Shown in pieces: positions 31,596 to 39,550 of a DNA stretch of 45,977 bases; positions within the stretch are counted from its first letter, which is position 1; every line of letters begins with the position of its first letter. This DNA is from Nocardiopsis endophytica (GTDB lineage: Bacteria; Actinomycetota; Actinomycetes; Streptosporangiales; Streptosporangiaceae), in the NCBI RefSeq assembly GCF_027706725.1, contig NZ_JAQFWQ010000052.1, forward strand, positions 1 to 45,977, written 5' to 3'. The notes below the pieces were generated by a model that was not told the origin of the DNA, did no database searches, and saw only the letters and a list, made by a program, of their open reading frames with translations. The translations under genes were made by a program, and so were the position numbers.

Positions 31596-32786
31596 ATGCG
31601 TGTTCACCAGCCCGCCGCCGGTCCCCCCACCCCGGACCGCGTCGTCCTGCGCTACATCAAGCGGCACCAGTACCTCAATTCGGCGTTCGCGCTGATCCTC
31701 CCCGGAATCGCCCTGGTCACCGCGGACGCCGAGCCCGTCCCCATCGCCGTGCTCGTGGTCCTGCTGCTGGGGTTCTCCATCCTGCGGTCCATGGTGATCG
31801 GCCTGGGCGGCCCACCGCCCGTCGGCCTCCACCGCACCGTCCTGCTGTGGACCCTGGTCGCCATCGCCATCGCCGCCATGACGCTCGCCACGGCCAAGAC
31901 CCAGGCGCCCTGGTTCTGGCTGCTGCTGCCCGGCATCGCCGCCGCCGACGTGGTCACCATGCGCCCCCGCCACTGGCTCGCCGCGCACATCGTCCCCATC
32001 GCCCTGGCCACCGGCGTGTGCGTGTACGCGGTGGTGGCGCCCGGATCGAGCACCGAGGAGGCCCTCCGCTACTCGGTGACCAGCGTCCTGGCGGTCGGCT
32101 TCCTCGCCTACTGGGAGTCCACCGGCCCGGTGCTGTGGCAGCGCACCGTCGACGCCAACGAGTCGACGCTGCGGCTGGCCGTCGCCGAGGAGCGCCTGCG
32201 CATCTCCGAGGACCTGCACGACATCCTCGGCCGGGCACTGGAGGTCGTGGCGTTCAAGAGCGAGCTCGCCTCCCGGCTGGTGCGGGACGCCCCCGAGCGC
32301 GCCGAGCGGGAGCTGGGCGAGGTCCAGGAGGTGGCCCGCGGCGCCGTCCGGGACGTCCGCAACCTTGTGCGCGCCAACCAGACCACCGAGATCGCGCACG
32401 AGGTGGACACCGCCCGCCGCCTGCTGGAGTCGGCGTCGATCCGCTGCGAGGCCGAGGGCCCCTTCGCCGACATGCCCGAGGAGCTGTCCCACACGCTCGG
32501 CAGGGTCGTCCGGGAGGCGGTCACCAACATCCTCCGGCACGCCCGCGCCACCGTGTGCGAGATCCGCCTGAAGCGGGACGGCGACGACGTGGTGCTGGTC
32601 GTCCGCAACGACGGGGCGGCCGAGGGGCCGGCGCGCCCCTACCCTCTGGACGAGCCGCCGACCGGCCTGGAGAGTCTGCGGCGGCACATCCGTGAGCACC
32701 GGGGCGAGCTCAGCGCCGAGGCGCGCGGATCCCACTTCACCCTCACGGCCCGCCTGCCCGCGCCCGCCGCCCCGCCCTCACTGTGA
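31596..32786 (+). CDS. Sensor histidine kinase, NarL-partner (HisKA_3) type
   Basis: The protein has 396 aa from ATG 31596. About five membrane helices (about 30-170) have short loops and no large external sensor. The dimerisation helix starts AVAEERLRISEDLHDILGRA, with phosphoacceptor His208. The ATPase domain shows REAVTNILRHARA (N box), VLVVRNDGAAEG (partial G1) and TGLESLRRHIREHRGEL (G2). The DesK-like architecture with few external residues suggests sensing in or at the membrane, for instance envelope stress or the peptide itself. It is divergent from the NarL-type response regulator gene and should phosphorylate its product. Confidence 0.9.
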   Translation: MRVHQPAAGPPTPDRVVLRYIKRHQYLNSAFALILPGIALVTADAEPVPIAVLVVLLLGFSILRSMVIGLGGPPPVGLHRTVLLWTLVAIAIAAMTLATAKTQAPWFWLLLPGIAAADVVTMRPRHWLAAHIVPIALATGVCVYAVVAPGSSTEEALRYSVTSVLAVGFLAYWESTGPVLWQRTVDANESTLRLAVAEERLRISEDLHDILGRALEVVAFKSELASRLVRDAPERAERELGEVQEVARGAVRDVRNLVRANQTTEIAHEVDTARRLLESASIRCEAEGPFADMPEELSHTLGRVVREAVTNILRHARATVCEIRLKRDGDDVVLVVRNDGAAEGPARPYPLDEPPTGLESLRRHIREHRGELSAEARGSHFTLTARLPAPAAPPSL

Positions 32787-32850
32787 GCGGCGGTCCGACG
32801 GGCGACCGGCGCCGGTCCCAGCGGCGGTACCGGTGCCGGCCCCCCAGCCG

Positions 32851-34965
32851 TCACGGCTTCGGCGGCGGCTCCGGCAGGCCCAGCGCGCGGGAAAGGAAGG
32901 CGAACTCGTCGCCCGCCTGCGCCTTGCGGGCCGCCGCCGCGCCTGTGGTGTGGCCCAGACTCGGGCGGAGCGCGTAAAGGGCGCCCGGGTCCTCCGGTCC
33001 GTCCTGCTCCCCCGGGCGTCCGGCGGGGCCCTTCCGAGCGGAGTGCGCGGCCGCCTGGAGGGCGGCGCAGAACTTCCTGGCGTGCGCCGGGTCCACGCGC
33101 AGGTCCAGCTCGAAAGCGGTCAGCAGCATCGGCGGGTAGGCCGTCCCGTCCCGGACGTTGTGCAGCGGCGAGTACCGCAGCAGCGCCGCCAGGTCCTCCG
33201 GGTCGTCCGGGTCCCCGTACTCCGGGATCCACGCCCGCCCCGCCGCCCAGCGCGGGAAGCGCGCCATGTCCAGCGGCGCGGCCGTGCACACCGCCGCCGC
33301 ATAGCCCGACGGCCGGTCCACCGCTGCCGCCGCCGCCAGCATCCCGCCGTGCGAGGAGCCGAGCAGCGCTATCCGCCCGCGCTCGGCGACGCCCTCCGCG
33401 ACCAGGTGGTCGGCCGTGGCGTGCAGGTCGCCCACCGATCGGTGCTTGTCGCGGCCCCGCGCGGCCTCCCGCCACGCGCTCCCCTCCTCGCCGCCGCCGC
33501 GCACCGCCGCCATCGCCCAGCGGCCCCCGGCGGCCGCCCACGCAAGCGCGGCGGCGGAGAACGAGGGGGTGAGCGTCAGCCCGAACCCGCCGTAGACGGT
33601 GAGCAGGGTCGGCGCCGGCCCCGCGTCCTCCGGGGGGCCGATGACGAACACGCCGATCCGGGCCCCGTCCGGGGCGGTGGCGCGGAGCCGTTCGCACCGG
33701 ACCGTCCCCGGCCGGGCGGCCCCCGGTGCGGTGAGGGCGGTGCGTACGGCTCCGCCCTTCCAGGAGCCCCCGTCCCCGGATCCCCCGTCCGGCCGGAGGA
33801 GCAGGAGCGAGGGCGGCGTGGTGAAGTCGGTCCACTCGATCAGCGCTTCCCGACCGTCTGGGCCGGGGGCGACGGCGGCCACCGTCCCGATCCCGGGCAG
33901 GGGGACCTCCCGTCCGGGGCCGTCCTCCCCGTCCCCGCCGTGCAGCCGGATCCGGGAGGAGCCGTCCTCGCGCCAGACCGTGAGCAGGGGCGCCTCCGGC
34001 GTCCCGCCGAGCGCCACCGCGTCCACCAGGTGCGCGTCCGGGCGTTCGGCGACCGCCTCCTCCCACCGGTGCTCCTCGCCGAGCCGGGCGCTGAGCAGCC
34101 GCCCGCGCGGGGCCCTGTGCTCGGTGAGCACGTCGAGCACCCCCGCCCGCCGGAACCGGGCGCTGCACGCGGGTGCGGCGTGCACCGCCGCCATTCCGGG
34201 CGCCCGGCGCGCGCCGTCCGGCAGTCCGCCGACCCACACCGCGGTGCCCTTGGCGCCGCGCGTCTGCACCAGCAGCCACCGCCCGGACGGGTCGACCTGC
34301 GTCCGCTGCGCCGTCCAGTCCGCCGCCCCCGCCGCGACGTCCGCGTCCTGCTCCTGAGGCGCGCCCAGCCGGTGCAGGGCCGCCCAGCGGCGCAGCCGGC
34401 CGCCGTCGCGCGCCTCCCTGATGTAGGCGAAGCCGGATCCGTCCGGCAGCCACGACGGCGCTGCGGGGTGGCAGCCGGTCAGCGGGGGGCCGAGCGGGTC
34501 GCCCCCGCCCGGCGGCAGCACGAGGACGCGGCCGTCTCCCCCGGCGGCCGACACGAGGGTCACCGCGACGGGACCGCCGCCGGGCGCGGCCGACCAGCCC
34601 GTCAGGACGGTGTCCCCGGACGGGTCCCACACGGCGGGGTCGAAGACGGTGCGGGCCGACGCGTCCTCCTGCGGCCCCGCGGCCTCGGCGCTGGCGAGCA
34701 CCGGCAGGTCGCGGTCGGGCGCGTGGCGGAGGTAGAGGACCCGGCCGCCGTGCCAGCCCGCGGCCGTGTACCCGCCGACCTCCAGGTACGGCGCGAGGGC
34801 GCGGCGCACCGAGTCCCGCAGGCCGTCGCGGCCCAGCGACCGGTCCAGCAGGGCGGCCTGCCCGGCCTCCCACGCGCCGACGGCCGGGTCGGCGCCGTCC
34901 TCCAGCCAGCGGTGGGGGTCGGGCGGCGGGACGACGGGGGAGGCGGCCTGCGGCGCTCCGGTCAT
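32851..34965 (-). CDS. Prolyl oligopeptidase-family (S9) protease, candidate leader peptidase
   Basis: The protein has 704 aa from ATG 34965. The N-terminal half (about 60-440) is a beta-propeller with repeated WxxDGxG-like blades; the C-terminal alpha/beta hydrolase holds the triad Ser538 (GSSHGG), Asp621 (ELDLRVDP) and His672 (SLGHTTG). This is the layout of prolyl oligopeptidases. In class III lanthipeptide pathways a related enzyme (FlaP/AplP) removes the leader after Pro, and the precursor here has just two prolines, both by the core. No signal peptide, so it should act in the cytoplasm. It is the last gene of the operon, overlapping the 72-aa frame (ATGA). A general peptidase is the alternative. 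Confidence 0.82.
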   Translation of the reverse strand: MTGAPQAASPVVPPPDPHRWLEDGADPAVGAWEAGQAALLDRSLGRDGLRDSVRRALAPYLEVGGYTAAGWHGGRVLYLRHAPDRDLPVLASAEAAGPQEDASARTVFDPAVWDPSGDTVLTGWSAAPGGGPVAVTLVSAAGGDGRVLVLPPGGGDPLGPPLTGCHPAAPSWLPDGSGFAYIREARDGGRLRRWAALHRLGAPQEQDADVAAGAADWTAQRTQVDPSGRWLLVQTRGAKGTAVWVGGLPDGARRAPGMAAVHAAPACSARFRRAGVLDVLTEHRAPRGRLLSARLGEEHRWEEAVAERPDAHLVDAVALGGTPEAPLLTVWREDGSSRIRLHGGDGEDGPGREVPLPGIGTVAAVAPGPDGREALIEWTDFTTPPSLLLLRPDGGSGDGGSWKGGAVRTALTAPGAARPGTVRCERLRATAPDGARIGVFVIGPPEDAGPAPTLLTVYGGFGLTLTPSFSAAALAWAAAGGRWAMAAVRGGGEEGSAWREAARGRDKHRSVGDLHATADHLVAEGVAERGRIALLGSSHGGMLAAAAAVDRPSGYAAAVCTAAPLDMARFPRWAAGRAWIPEYGDPDDPEDLAALLRYSPLHNVRDGTAYPPMLLTAFELDLRVDPAHARKFCAALQAAAHSARKGPAGRPGEQDGPEDPGALYALRPSLGHTTGAAAARKAQAGDEFAFLSRALGLPEPPPKP

Positions 34966-35180
34966 GCGGCCCTGCCTTCCTGAGTGCGCCCCGGCCGTTC
35001 GCGGCGATGGGGCCGCGCGGGCGGGGCGGGGACGGATGCGGCTGCCAACGGTGGCCCAGGAGGCCCATCGCCCTGGCCCGGCGGCGGGACGACGTGCTGT
35101 TCGCGCCCCTGCGCGGCCGCGGACCCGATGGACCCGATGAGGACCGGCCCGCGCTCCGCCTCGCGGCTCGGCACCGGCAT
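34962..35180 (-). CDS. Possible 72-aa protein linking the decarboxylase and protease genes
   Basis: A frame from ATG 35180 to the TGA at 34962 touches both neighbours exactly: TGATG with the decarboxylase stop and ATGA with the protease start. Such double overlaps rarely arise by chance in an operon. The predicted protein starts MPVPSREAERGPVLIGSIGS and ends in a Pro/Arg-rich low-complexity tail. It has no Cys, no clear membrane segment and no family I recognise. It could be a small accessory, or the overlaps could be fortuitous and the stretch a spacer. Confidence 0.4.
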   Translation of the reverse strand: MPVPSREAERGPVLIGSIGSAAAQGREQHVVPPPGQGDGPPGPPLAAASVPAPPARPHRRERPGRTQEGRAA

Positions 35181-35806
35181 CAGGCGGCCCCCTCGGCGGT
35201 CTCGGCGGCGGCGTGCGGCTCCGGCTCCGCGCCGCCCGCGTGAACGGCGCCGGATTCGGCGATCGTCCGCAGGACGGTGAAGATGGACGGCATCGCCCCG
35301 AGGTCGTCGGCTCCGGTGTGCGCGGAGGTCCCCGTCTCCGTGGGCAGCACGTGGTACCCGTCCTCCTCCAGTGCCGCCAGGTTGCGCTGCACGGCCTTGG
35401 CACGGAGCCGCGGCCCGCCGAGGGACGGCACGATGAACACGGGGGCCTCGGTGAACCCGACGGTGGCCAGGGCGAGGCTGTCGGTGATGCCCGCCGCGCA
35501 CTTGGCGATGAAGGCGCCGGTCGCCGGGATGACGATCACCAGGTCGGCCCACTCGGCCGCCTCACGGTGCTCGACCGTGCCGCCGGCCGGGCGCCACTCC
35601 GGGCCGAGCACGGGGCGGCCGGAGATCGCGGCCAAGGCGTCGGACGCCACCAGGCCGGTCGCCGAACGGGTGAGGCACACCCGCACCTGCCAGCCGTAGA
35701 GCTGGCGCAGGTACAGCACCCAGCCGGGGAGCAGGGCGACGGGCAGCGCGCCCGCGCCGACGAGCAGGACGTTTCCGCGGGGCAGGGTGATCTTCGGGGG
35801 ATTCAT
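35180..35806 (-). CDS. LanD-like flavoprotein, cysteine decarboxylase (HFCD family)
   Basis: The protein has 208 aa from ATG 35806 (AGGAAG upstream). It has the HFCD fold of EpiD/Dfp: N-terminal LLVGAGALPVALLPGWVLYL, the likely catalytic His80 in GTVEHREAAEWADLVI, and the flavin-binding PATGAFIAKCAAG (94-106), which corresponds to the PASANT motif of EpiD. The expected reaction is FMN-dependent oxidative decarboxylation of the C-terminal Cys of the precursor to an ene-thiol, which then adds to a dehydrated Thr/Ser to give an aminovinyl-(methyl)cysteine. The precursor ends in Cys, as this needs. A role in coenzyme A synthesis (Dfp) is unlikely because the synthetase domain is missing. Confidence 0.85.
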   Translation of the reverse strand: MNPPKITLPRGNVLLVGAGALPVALLPGWVLYLRQLYGWQVRVCLTRSATGLVASDALAAISGRPVLGPEWRPAGGTVEHREAAEWADLVIVIPATGAFIAKCAAGITDSLALATVGFTEAPVFIVPSLGGPRLRAKAVQRNLAALEEDGYHVLPTETGTSAHTGADDLGAMPSIFTVLRTIAESGAVHAGGAEPEPHAAAETAEGAA

Positions 35807-35879
35807 GCGCAAGGCTTCCTTCTCTTCGTCCTCGTCGTCGCGCGTCGGGTCGGGCCGCATCCGCCGCCGGGGGCGCGGG

Positions 35880-36818
35880 TCAGGCGGGTGCGGCCGGGGA
35901 CGCCGTCGAGTGGGCCGGGGCGGGCGCCGTCAGCAGGGCGACGACCACCGCCATCTCCAGCGCCGCGGTCCGCGCGTCCAGCCCTGCCTGGGCCGCCAGC
36001 CTGCGCGCGTGGTCCACCATCAGGACGGCCGTCCCCCGCCGCAGCAGATCGGCCGGGAACGGCCCCTCCCGGGAGACGAGCGCCTCGAACGCGCGGAGCA
36101 GGCGCGCCAGCGAGGGCGCGCTCGCCTTGCCCGCGGCGGTGAACAGCTGCGCGGTGAGGGCGAGTTCGCCGAGCACCCTGCACGTGTCGAGGAGGAGGGG
36201 CGCGGGGGCGGACGGCAGGAGCACGTCGACGCCGTCGTACCGGGGCCGCCCGTCCTGCTCGGCGACGACGAGGCGCCCGAGCCCCAGCGCCCGGTGCACC
36301 CCGTGCGCCGAGAACACCGGATCCGGCGGCGCGTCCCCGAGGTGGGCGCGGACCGAGGCCGCCTGCCGGACGCCCGCGTCCTCGCACTCGTCCAGGAAGT
36401 CCTGGACCGCCGTCCACAGGCTGGGGATATCCGCGGGGTCGTCCCCGGACGGGGACAAGGGGCGGCGCGGCCGTTCCATGATGCCCCGGAACACGGCTTC
36501 GGGGAGGCCGGTCAAGGCCTCGGGCGGGAGCGGGTCGGGGACACGGAGCGCGTCGGCGACCGAGCCGTGCCCGCGCACACCGCTGAAGACCTCGGTGCCT
36601 GTGGGGGAGGGGGCGGAACCGGGGTGCCCGGCGGGAGGCTCGTACGACGGCGCGATGAACCGCACCGGCCCTTCGGGGCATTCGGGTCCTTCGCCCGCCG
36701 GGGCCGGGAGGGCCGACCCGGGAGGCGTAGGTGCGGGGATCCGCCACGTCCAGCCGCCCGCCGACGGCTCGACGGTGCGGACCGGCGGGCGGGCGGTGCT
36801 CGGTGCTTCAGGGGACAC
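35880..36818 (-). CDS. Third modification protein of class V type (LanX position), degenerate APH-like fold
   Basis: The protein has 312 aa from GTG 36818, overlapping the HopA1-like gene by 11 bases (GAGGAGCGAGGTCC upstream). The Pro-rich first 75 residues precede a helical domain. A stretch AHGVHRALGLGRLVVAEQDG, later GVDVLLPSAPAP and LDTCRVLGELALTAQLF, follows the order of an aminoglycoside-phosphotransferase fold, but the catalytic Asp and Asn of H-G-D-x4-N are absent. I therefore suspect a pseudokinase partner of the true kinase encoded two genes upstream. Class V synthetases consist of three separate proteins (K, X and Y); the position fits X, whose role is thought to be cyclisation. 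That assignment is inference. Confidence 0.55.
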   Translation of the reverse strand: MSPEAPSTARPPVRTVEPSAGGWTWRIPAPTPPGSALPAPAGEGPECPEGPVRFIAPSYEPPAGHPGSAPSPTGTEVFSGVRGHGSVADALRVPDPLPPEALTGLPEAVFRGIMERPRRPLSPSGDDPADIPSLWTAVQDFLDECEDAGVRQAASVRAHLGDAPPDPVFSAHGVHRALGLGRLVVAEQDGRPRYDGVDVLLPSAPAPLLLDTCRVLGELALTAQLFTAAGKASAPSLARLLRAFEALVSREGPFPADLLRRGTAVLMVDHARRLAAQAGLDARTAALEMAVVVALLTAPAPAHSTASPAAPA

Positions 36819-37818
36819 GGACCTCGCTCCTCTCCTCGGGGCGCTCCGACTCGGGAAGCCCCGCCTCGGCTGCCGGAGCCTCCGGGGCGGGGTGGAGCGC
36901 CGCGCCGATGCGCTCCTCCAGGCCGTCGGTACCGTGCTCGACCAGGGTCCGGGCGAACAGGTCGGCCAGCCGGACGCCGAAGCTGCCCCCGGGAAGGCCC
37001 GGCGGGTGCACGGCCAGGCCCACCCCCTGCGCGATGCGGAGGGCGAAGCCCGGGACGGGGTCGGCCAGCACCTCGGGCAGGCCCGAGGAGGCCAGCTCTG
37101 CCGCGACGCGGCCGGCGTCGGCGGCGCGGAGGTAGACCACGAAGGAGTCGGGGCGGGGGGCTCCGGCCCCGCGCGTCGCCGCCTTGGCCTGCCAGGGGGC
37201 CTCCAGCCGCTCCAGTGCCTCCAGCAGCGGCCCGATGACGCCGCGGTCGGCCAGCGAAGGCGGATGCAGGTACAGGCGCGCCTTGGGGCGGACGGGTGGG
37301 CCGACCGGGCCCGTATAGCCGAACCAGCCGAACAGGGCGCCCGGCCGGGCGCGGGGCAGTAGGACCTCTGCGGTGCCGCCGTCGGCGCCCACGTGCAGCT
37401 CCTCGGGGGCGGCGCGCAGGCGCACGCCGTTCTTGGACACCACCGCGTCCGGTGCCGTCCCGGGGCCGCCGTCTCCGGGCGCCTCGCCCTCGACGGTCCA
37501 CCCGGGGTCGCGCCACGTGCCCGTGGCGAGCTCGGCGAACAGGGCCGCGGCGGCCGCGTCGGCGTCGGGCGTGGCGGTCTCGGAGTGCAGTCCGGCCAGG
37601 TGGACGTCGCGGTACAGCCAACTGCGCAGGGTGGGCACGCCGCGCGGGTGGGCGGCCGGTTCGCTCACATCCCCGGTCGCGGCGCGCAGCCACCGGCCCG
37701 CAGGGGCGGCGGCGGACTCGGGCGCGACCACGGCGCGAACCCGGTCGCACCAGGTGCGCAGGGTGGCGGGGTCGGGGAAGGCGGCGCCGGCCGGGGCGGG
37801 GACGGGGGAGGCGGTCAT
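36808..37818 (-). CDS. HopA1-domain protein (LanY-type lyase candidate)
   Basis: The protein has 336 aa from ATG 37818, overlapping the kinase stop (ATGA). The C-terminal two thirds show the HopA1 (T3SS effector) pattern: ARLYLHPPSLADRGVIGPLL, then DSFVVYLRAADAGRVAAELA, PGFALRIAQGVGLAVHPPG and SFGVRLADLFARTLVEH. In class V lanthipeptide and thioamitide clusters such a protein works with an APH-like kinase: the kinase phosphorylates Ser/Thr and the HopA1-like protein eliminates phosphate to give Dha/Dhb. Bacterial effector relatives are phosphothreonine-lyase-like in fold. It is co-expressed by overlaps with both neighbours. Confidence 0.72.
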   Translation of the reverse strand: MTASPVPAPAGAAFPDPATLRTWCDRVRAVVAPESAAAPAGRWLRAATGDVSEPAAHPRGVPTLRSWLYRDVHLAGLHSETATPDADAAAAALFAELATGTWRDPGWTVEGEAPGDGGPGTAPDAVVSKNGVRLRAAPEELHVGADGGTAEVLLPRARPGALFGWFGYTGPVGPPVRPKARLYLHPPSLADRGVIGPLLEALERLEAPWQAKAATRGAGAPRPDSFVVYLRAADAGRVAAELASSGLPEVLADPVPGFALRIAQGVGLAVHPPGLPGGSFGVRLADLFARTLVEHGTDGLEERIGAALHPAPEAPAAEAGLPESERPEERSEVRVP

Positions 37819-38870
37819 CGTGCGCCCCCCTCGTCCAGGGCCGCCCGGAGCCCGGCGACCGCCCGGGGCAGGTCGCCGAGCATGGCGGCGAGCGCGCGGA
37901 GCAGCACCGTGGGGACGGTGCCCACCTGGCTGCCGACGGTCGCGAGGGCTTGGGCCCGGCACAGCAGCCGCCCGCCCGTCAGCAGGAGCAGCCGCTCCGG
38001 GTCGGGCGACCAGGGCCGGACCGCGCGGTAGCCGTCCAGCATCGCGGAGAGGAGGCCGAAGGACTGGCCCGCCGCCCCCTCGATGGCCGCGCGGACGTCG
38101 GCCGCCCGGTCCTGGTGGACCTGGTGCACACGGGCCTGGAGGGACGCCGAGAGCGCCCCGGCCAGGAAAGCCGCCAGGTCCTCGTGCGGGTCGCCGCGGC
38201 CGGCCAGCTCCCAGTCGATGACCGTGATCCCGTCCGTGCCGCCGGTGTCGGTGCCGGTGCTGACCAGGATGTTGTCCGGCTTGAAGTCGCCGTGCACGAA
38301 CACCGACCCGGCGCCGGGGGCGTGGCGCTCGGAGACCGACGCCAGCGCGTCCCGCGCCGCCGGGTGCCGGTCGAGCTGCTTGAGCAGCGCGATGACCTGG
38401 TCCGAGGTGGTCGCGTACTCGGCCACCCGGAGCGGGAACAGCCGCGGCCGCTCCGGTACGGCCGGCGGCAGGCCGCGCCCGTCGTCTCCGTGCAGCGCGG
38501 CCGCGGCGGCACCGCACCGGCGCGCCTCCTCGGCCCCGCGCCCCTCGGCGACGAGGTCCTGCAGCGTGGTGCGCCCCTCCGGGGCGGCGAAGACCAGACG
38601 ATCGGGGTCGTGCCAGACGGGGGGCGTGCACAGGGCGGCGCCGTCGGGCAGGCGCAGCGCCGCCGCCCGCTCCCCCGCCTCGCGCTCGTGCCGAAGGGCG
38701 TCCCGCCCGCCGCCCGCGCGGCGCGCATGCTTCACGACGAACATCCGGCCCCGGTGCTCGGCCCGGGCGACGCGCGGGTGGAGCGGGACGGGTTCGGCGC
38801 GGTCGAGTACGGACCGCAGGTCGGCGTCGGACAGCGGCCCGGAGCCGGGCGACGCGAGGGTGGTCGTCAC
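37815..38870 (-). CDS. APH-like kinase (LanK type) for precursor Ser/Thr phosphorylation
   Basis: The protein has 351 aa from GTG 38870, overlapping the regulator stop (GTGA). It has a complete aminoglycoside-phosphotransferase fold: nucleotide-binding N-lobe (FVVKHARRAGGGRDALRHE), catalytic loop His193-Gly-Asp195-x4-Asn200 in VHGDFKPDNILV, and metal Asp219 in VIDWELAGRGDP. An antibiotic-resistance role is possible in principle, but the company of a HopA1-like protein, a LanD-like flavoprotein and a lanthipeptide precursor fits the kinase half of a class V lanthipeptide dehydratase. It should act in the cytoplasm on the leader-bound precursor. Confidence 0.75.
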   Translation of the reverse strand: MTTTLASPGSGPLSDADLRSVLDRAEPVPLHPRVARAEHRGRMFVVKHARRAGGGRDALRHEREAGERAAALRLPDGAALCTPPVWHDPDRLVFAAPEGRTTLQDLVAEGRGAEEARRCGAAAAALHGDDGRGLPPAVPERPRLFPLRVAEYATTSDQVIALLKQLDRHPAARDALASVSERHAPGAGSVFVHGDFKPDNILVSTGTDTGGTDGITVIDWELAGRGDPHEDLAAFLAGALSASLQARVHQVHQDRAADVRAAIEGAAGQSFGLLSAMLDGYRAVRPWSPDPERLLLLTGGRLLCRAQALATVGSQVGTVPTVLLRALAAMLGDLPRAVAGLRAALDEGGAR

Positions 38871-39550
38871 AGCAGTCCTCTCTTGGTGAGGCGCACCGCG
38901 GTCTGGAACCGGTTCTTCGCGTTGACCATCTCCTTGATCTCCGCGACGTGCCGGCGCACGGTCCGCAGCGAGGTGCCCAGCTCCCGGGCGGCGTCCTCGT
39001 CGTTGAGGCCTTCGCTCAGGAGCAGGATGAGCTGCCGGGTCATCGCGTTGGAGAGCGCCTCCGGCTCGGGCCCGGGGGCCTCGGGGACCTCGTCCGCGGG
39101 CGTCGCCGACGCCCAGACGAGGTCGAACAGGGTGGAGAGCCCGGAGAGCATGGTCCGCTCCCGGACGAGGGTGGCCCACTGCGGCTCGCCCGCGCCCTGG
39201 GAGGCGAGCACCGCCATGGTCCGGTCGAGCAGGACGAGGCAGTGCGGGACCGAGTCCGCCGTGCGGATCCTGGCGCCGGCGCGGCACTGCGTCCGGAACG
39301 CCCGGGGCAGCCCGGGTTCGGCCCCGGAACGGCGCTCGACCACCATGCGGACCTGCGAACCGGAGGACAGCGCCCGCCGGGTCACCGCGGAGAGCAGGGT
39401 GGCCGCCCCGGCGGAGGCGGGGTGGAAGATGCGGATCTCCCGGGGGCGGTTCTTCCGTAGAGAGTCGAGGAGCACGTCCATTCGGATATGCAGAGCGGGG
39501 GCCTGCAGCTGTTCAGGCGGTCGGTCAATCGATATCCCTTGAGAAGTCAT
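38867..39550 (-). CDS. LuxR-type regulator heading the lanthipeptide operon
   Basis: The protein has 227 aa from ATG 39550 (GGGGG 6 bases upstream); a longer frame reaches 39634. No receiver domain: the first 160 residues have no Asp-containing receiver pocket. The C-terminal LuxR helix-turn-helix is SNAMTRQLILLLSEGLNDED and AARELGTSLRTVRRHVAEIKE. It is the first gene of the five- to seven-gene operon and therefore a likely pathway-specific activator. CGATA motifs cluster around its start (see intergenic entry) and may be its own binding sites. Confidence 0.85.
   Translation of the reverse strand: MTSQGISIDRPPEQLQAPALHIRMDVLLDSLRKNRPREIRIFHPASAGAATLLSAVTRRALSSGSQVRMVVERRSGAEPGLPRAFRTQCRAGARIRTADSVPHCLVLLDRTMAVLASQGAGEPQWATLVRERTMLSGLSTLFDLVWASATPADEVPEAPGPEPEALSNAMTRQLILLLSEGLNDEDAARELGTSLRTVRRHVAEIKEMVNAKNRFQTAVRLTKRGLL

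Noticed and set aside
37815-38870. Aminoglycoside resistance gene
   Set aside because: The fold fits, but the gene is embedded by overlaps in a RiPP-type operon, so a modification role is more likely.
30174-39550. Linaridin or class III (lipolanthine) cluster
   Set aside because: No CypH/CypL-type membrane dehydratase and no LanKC or LanL synthetase; the APH-like plus HopA1-like pair points to class V.
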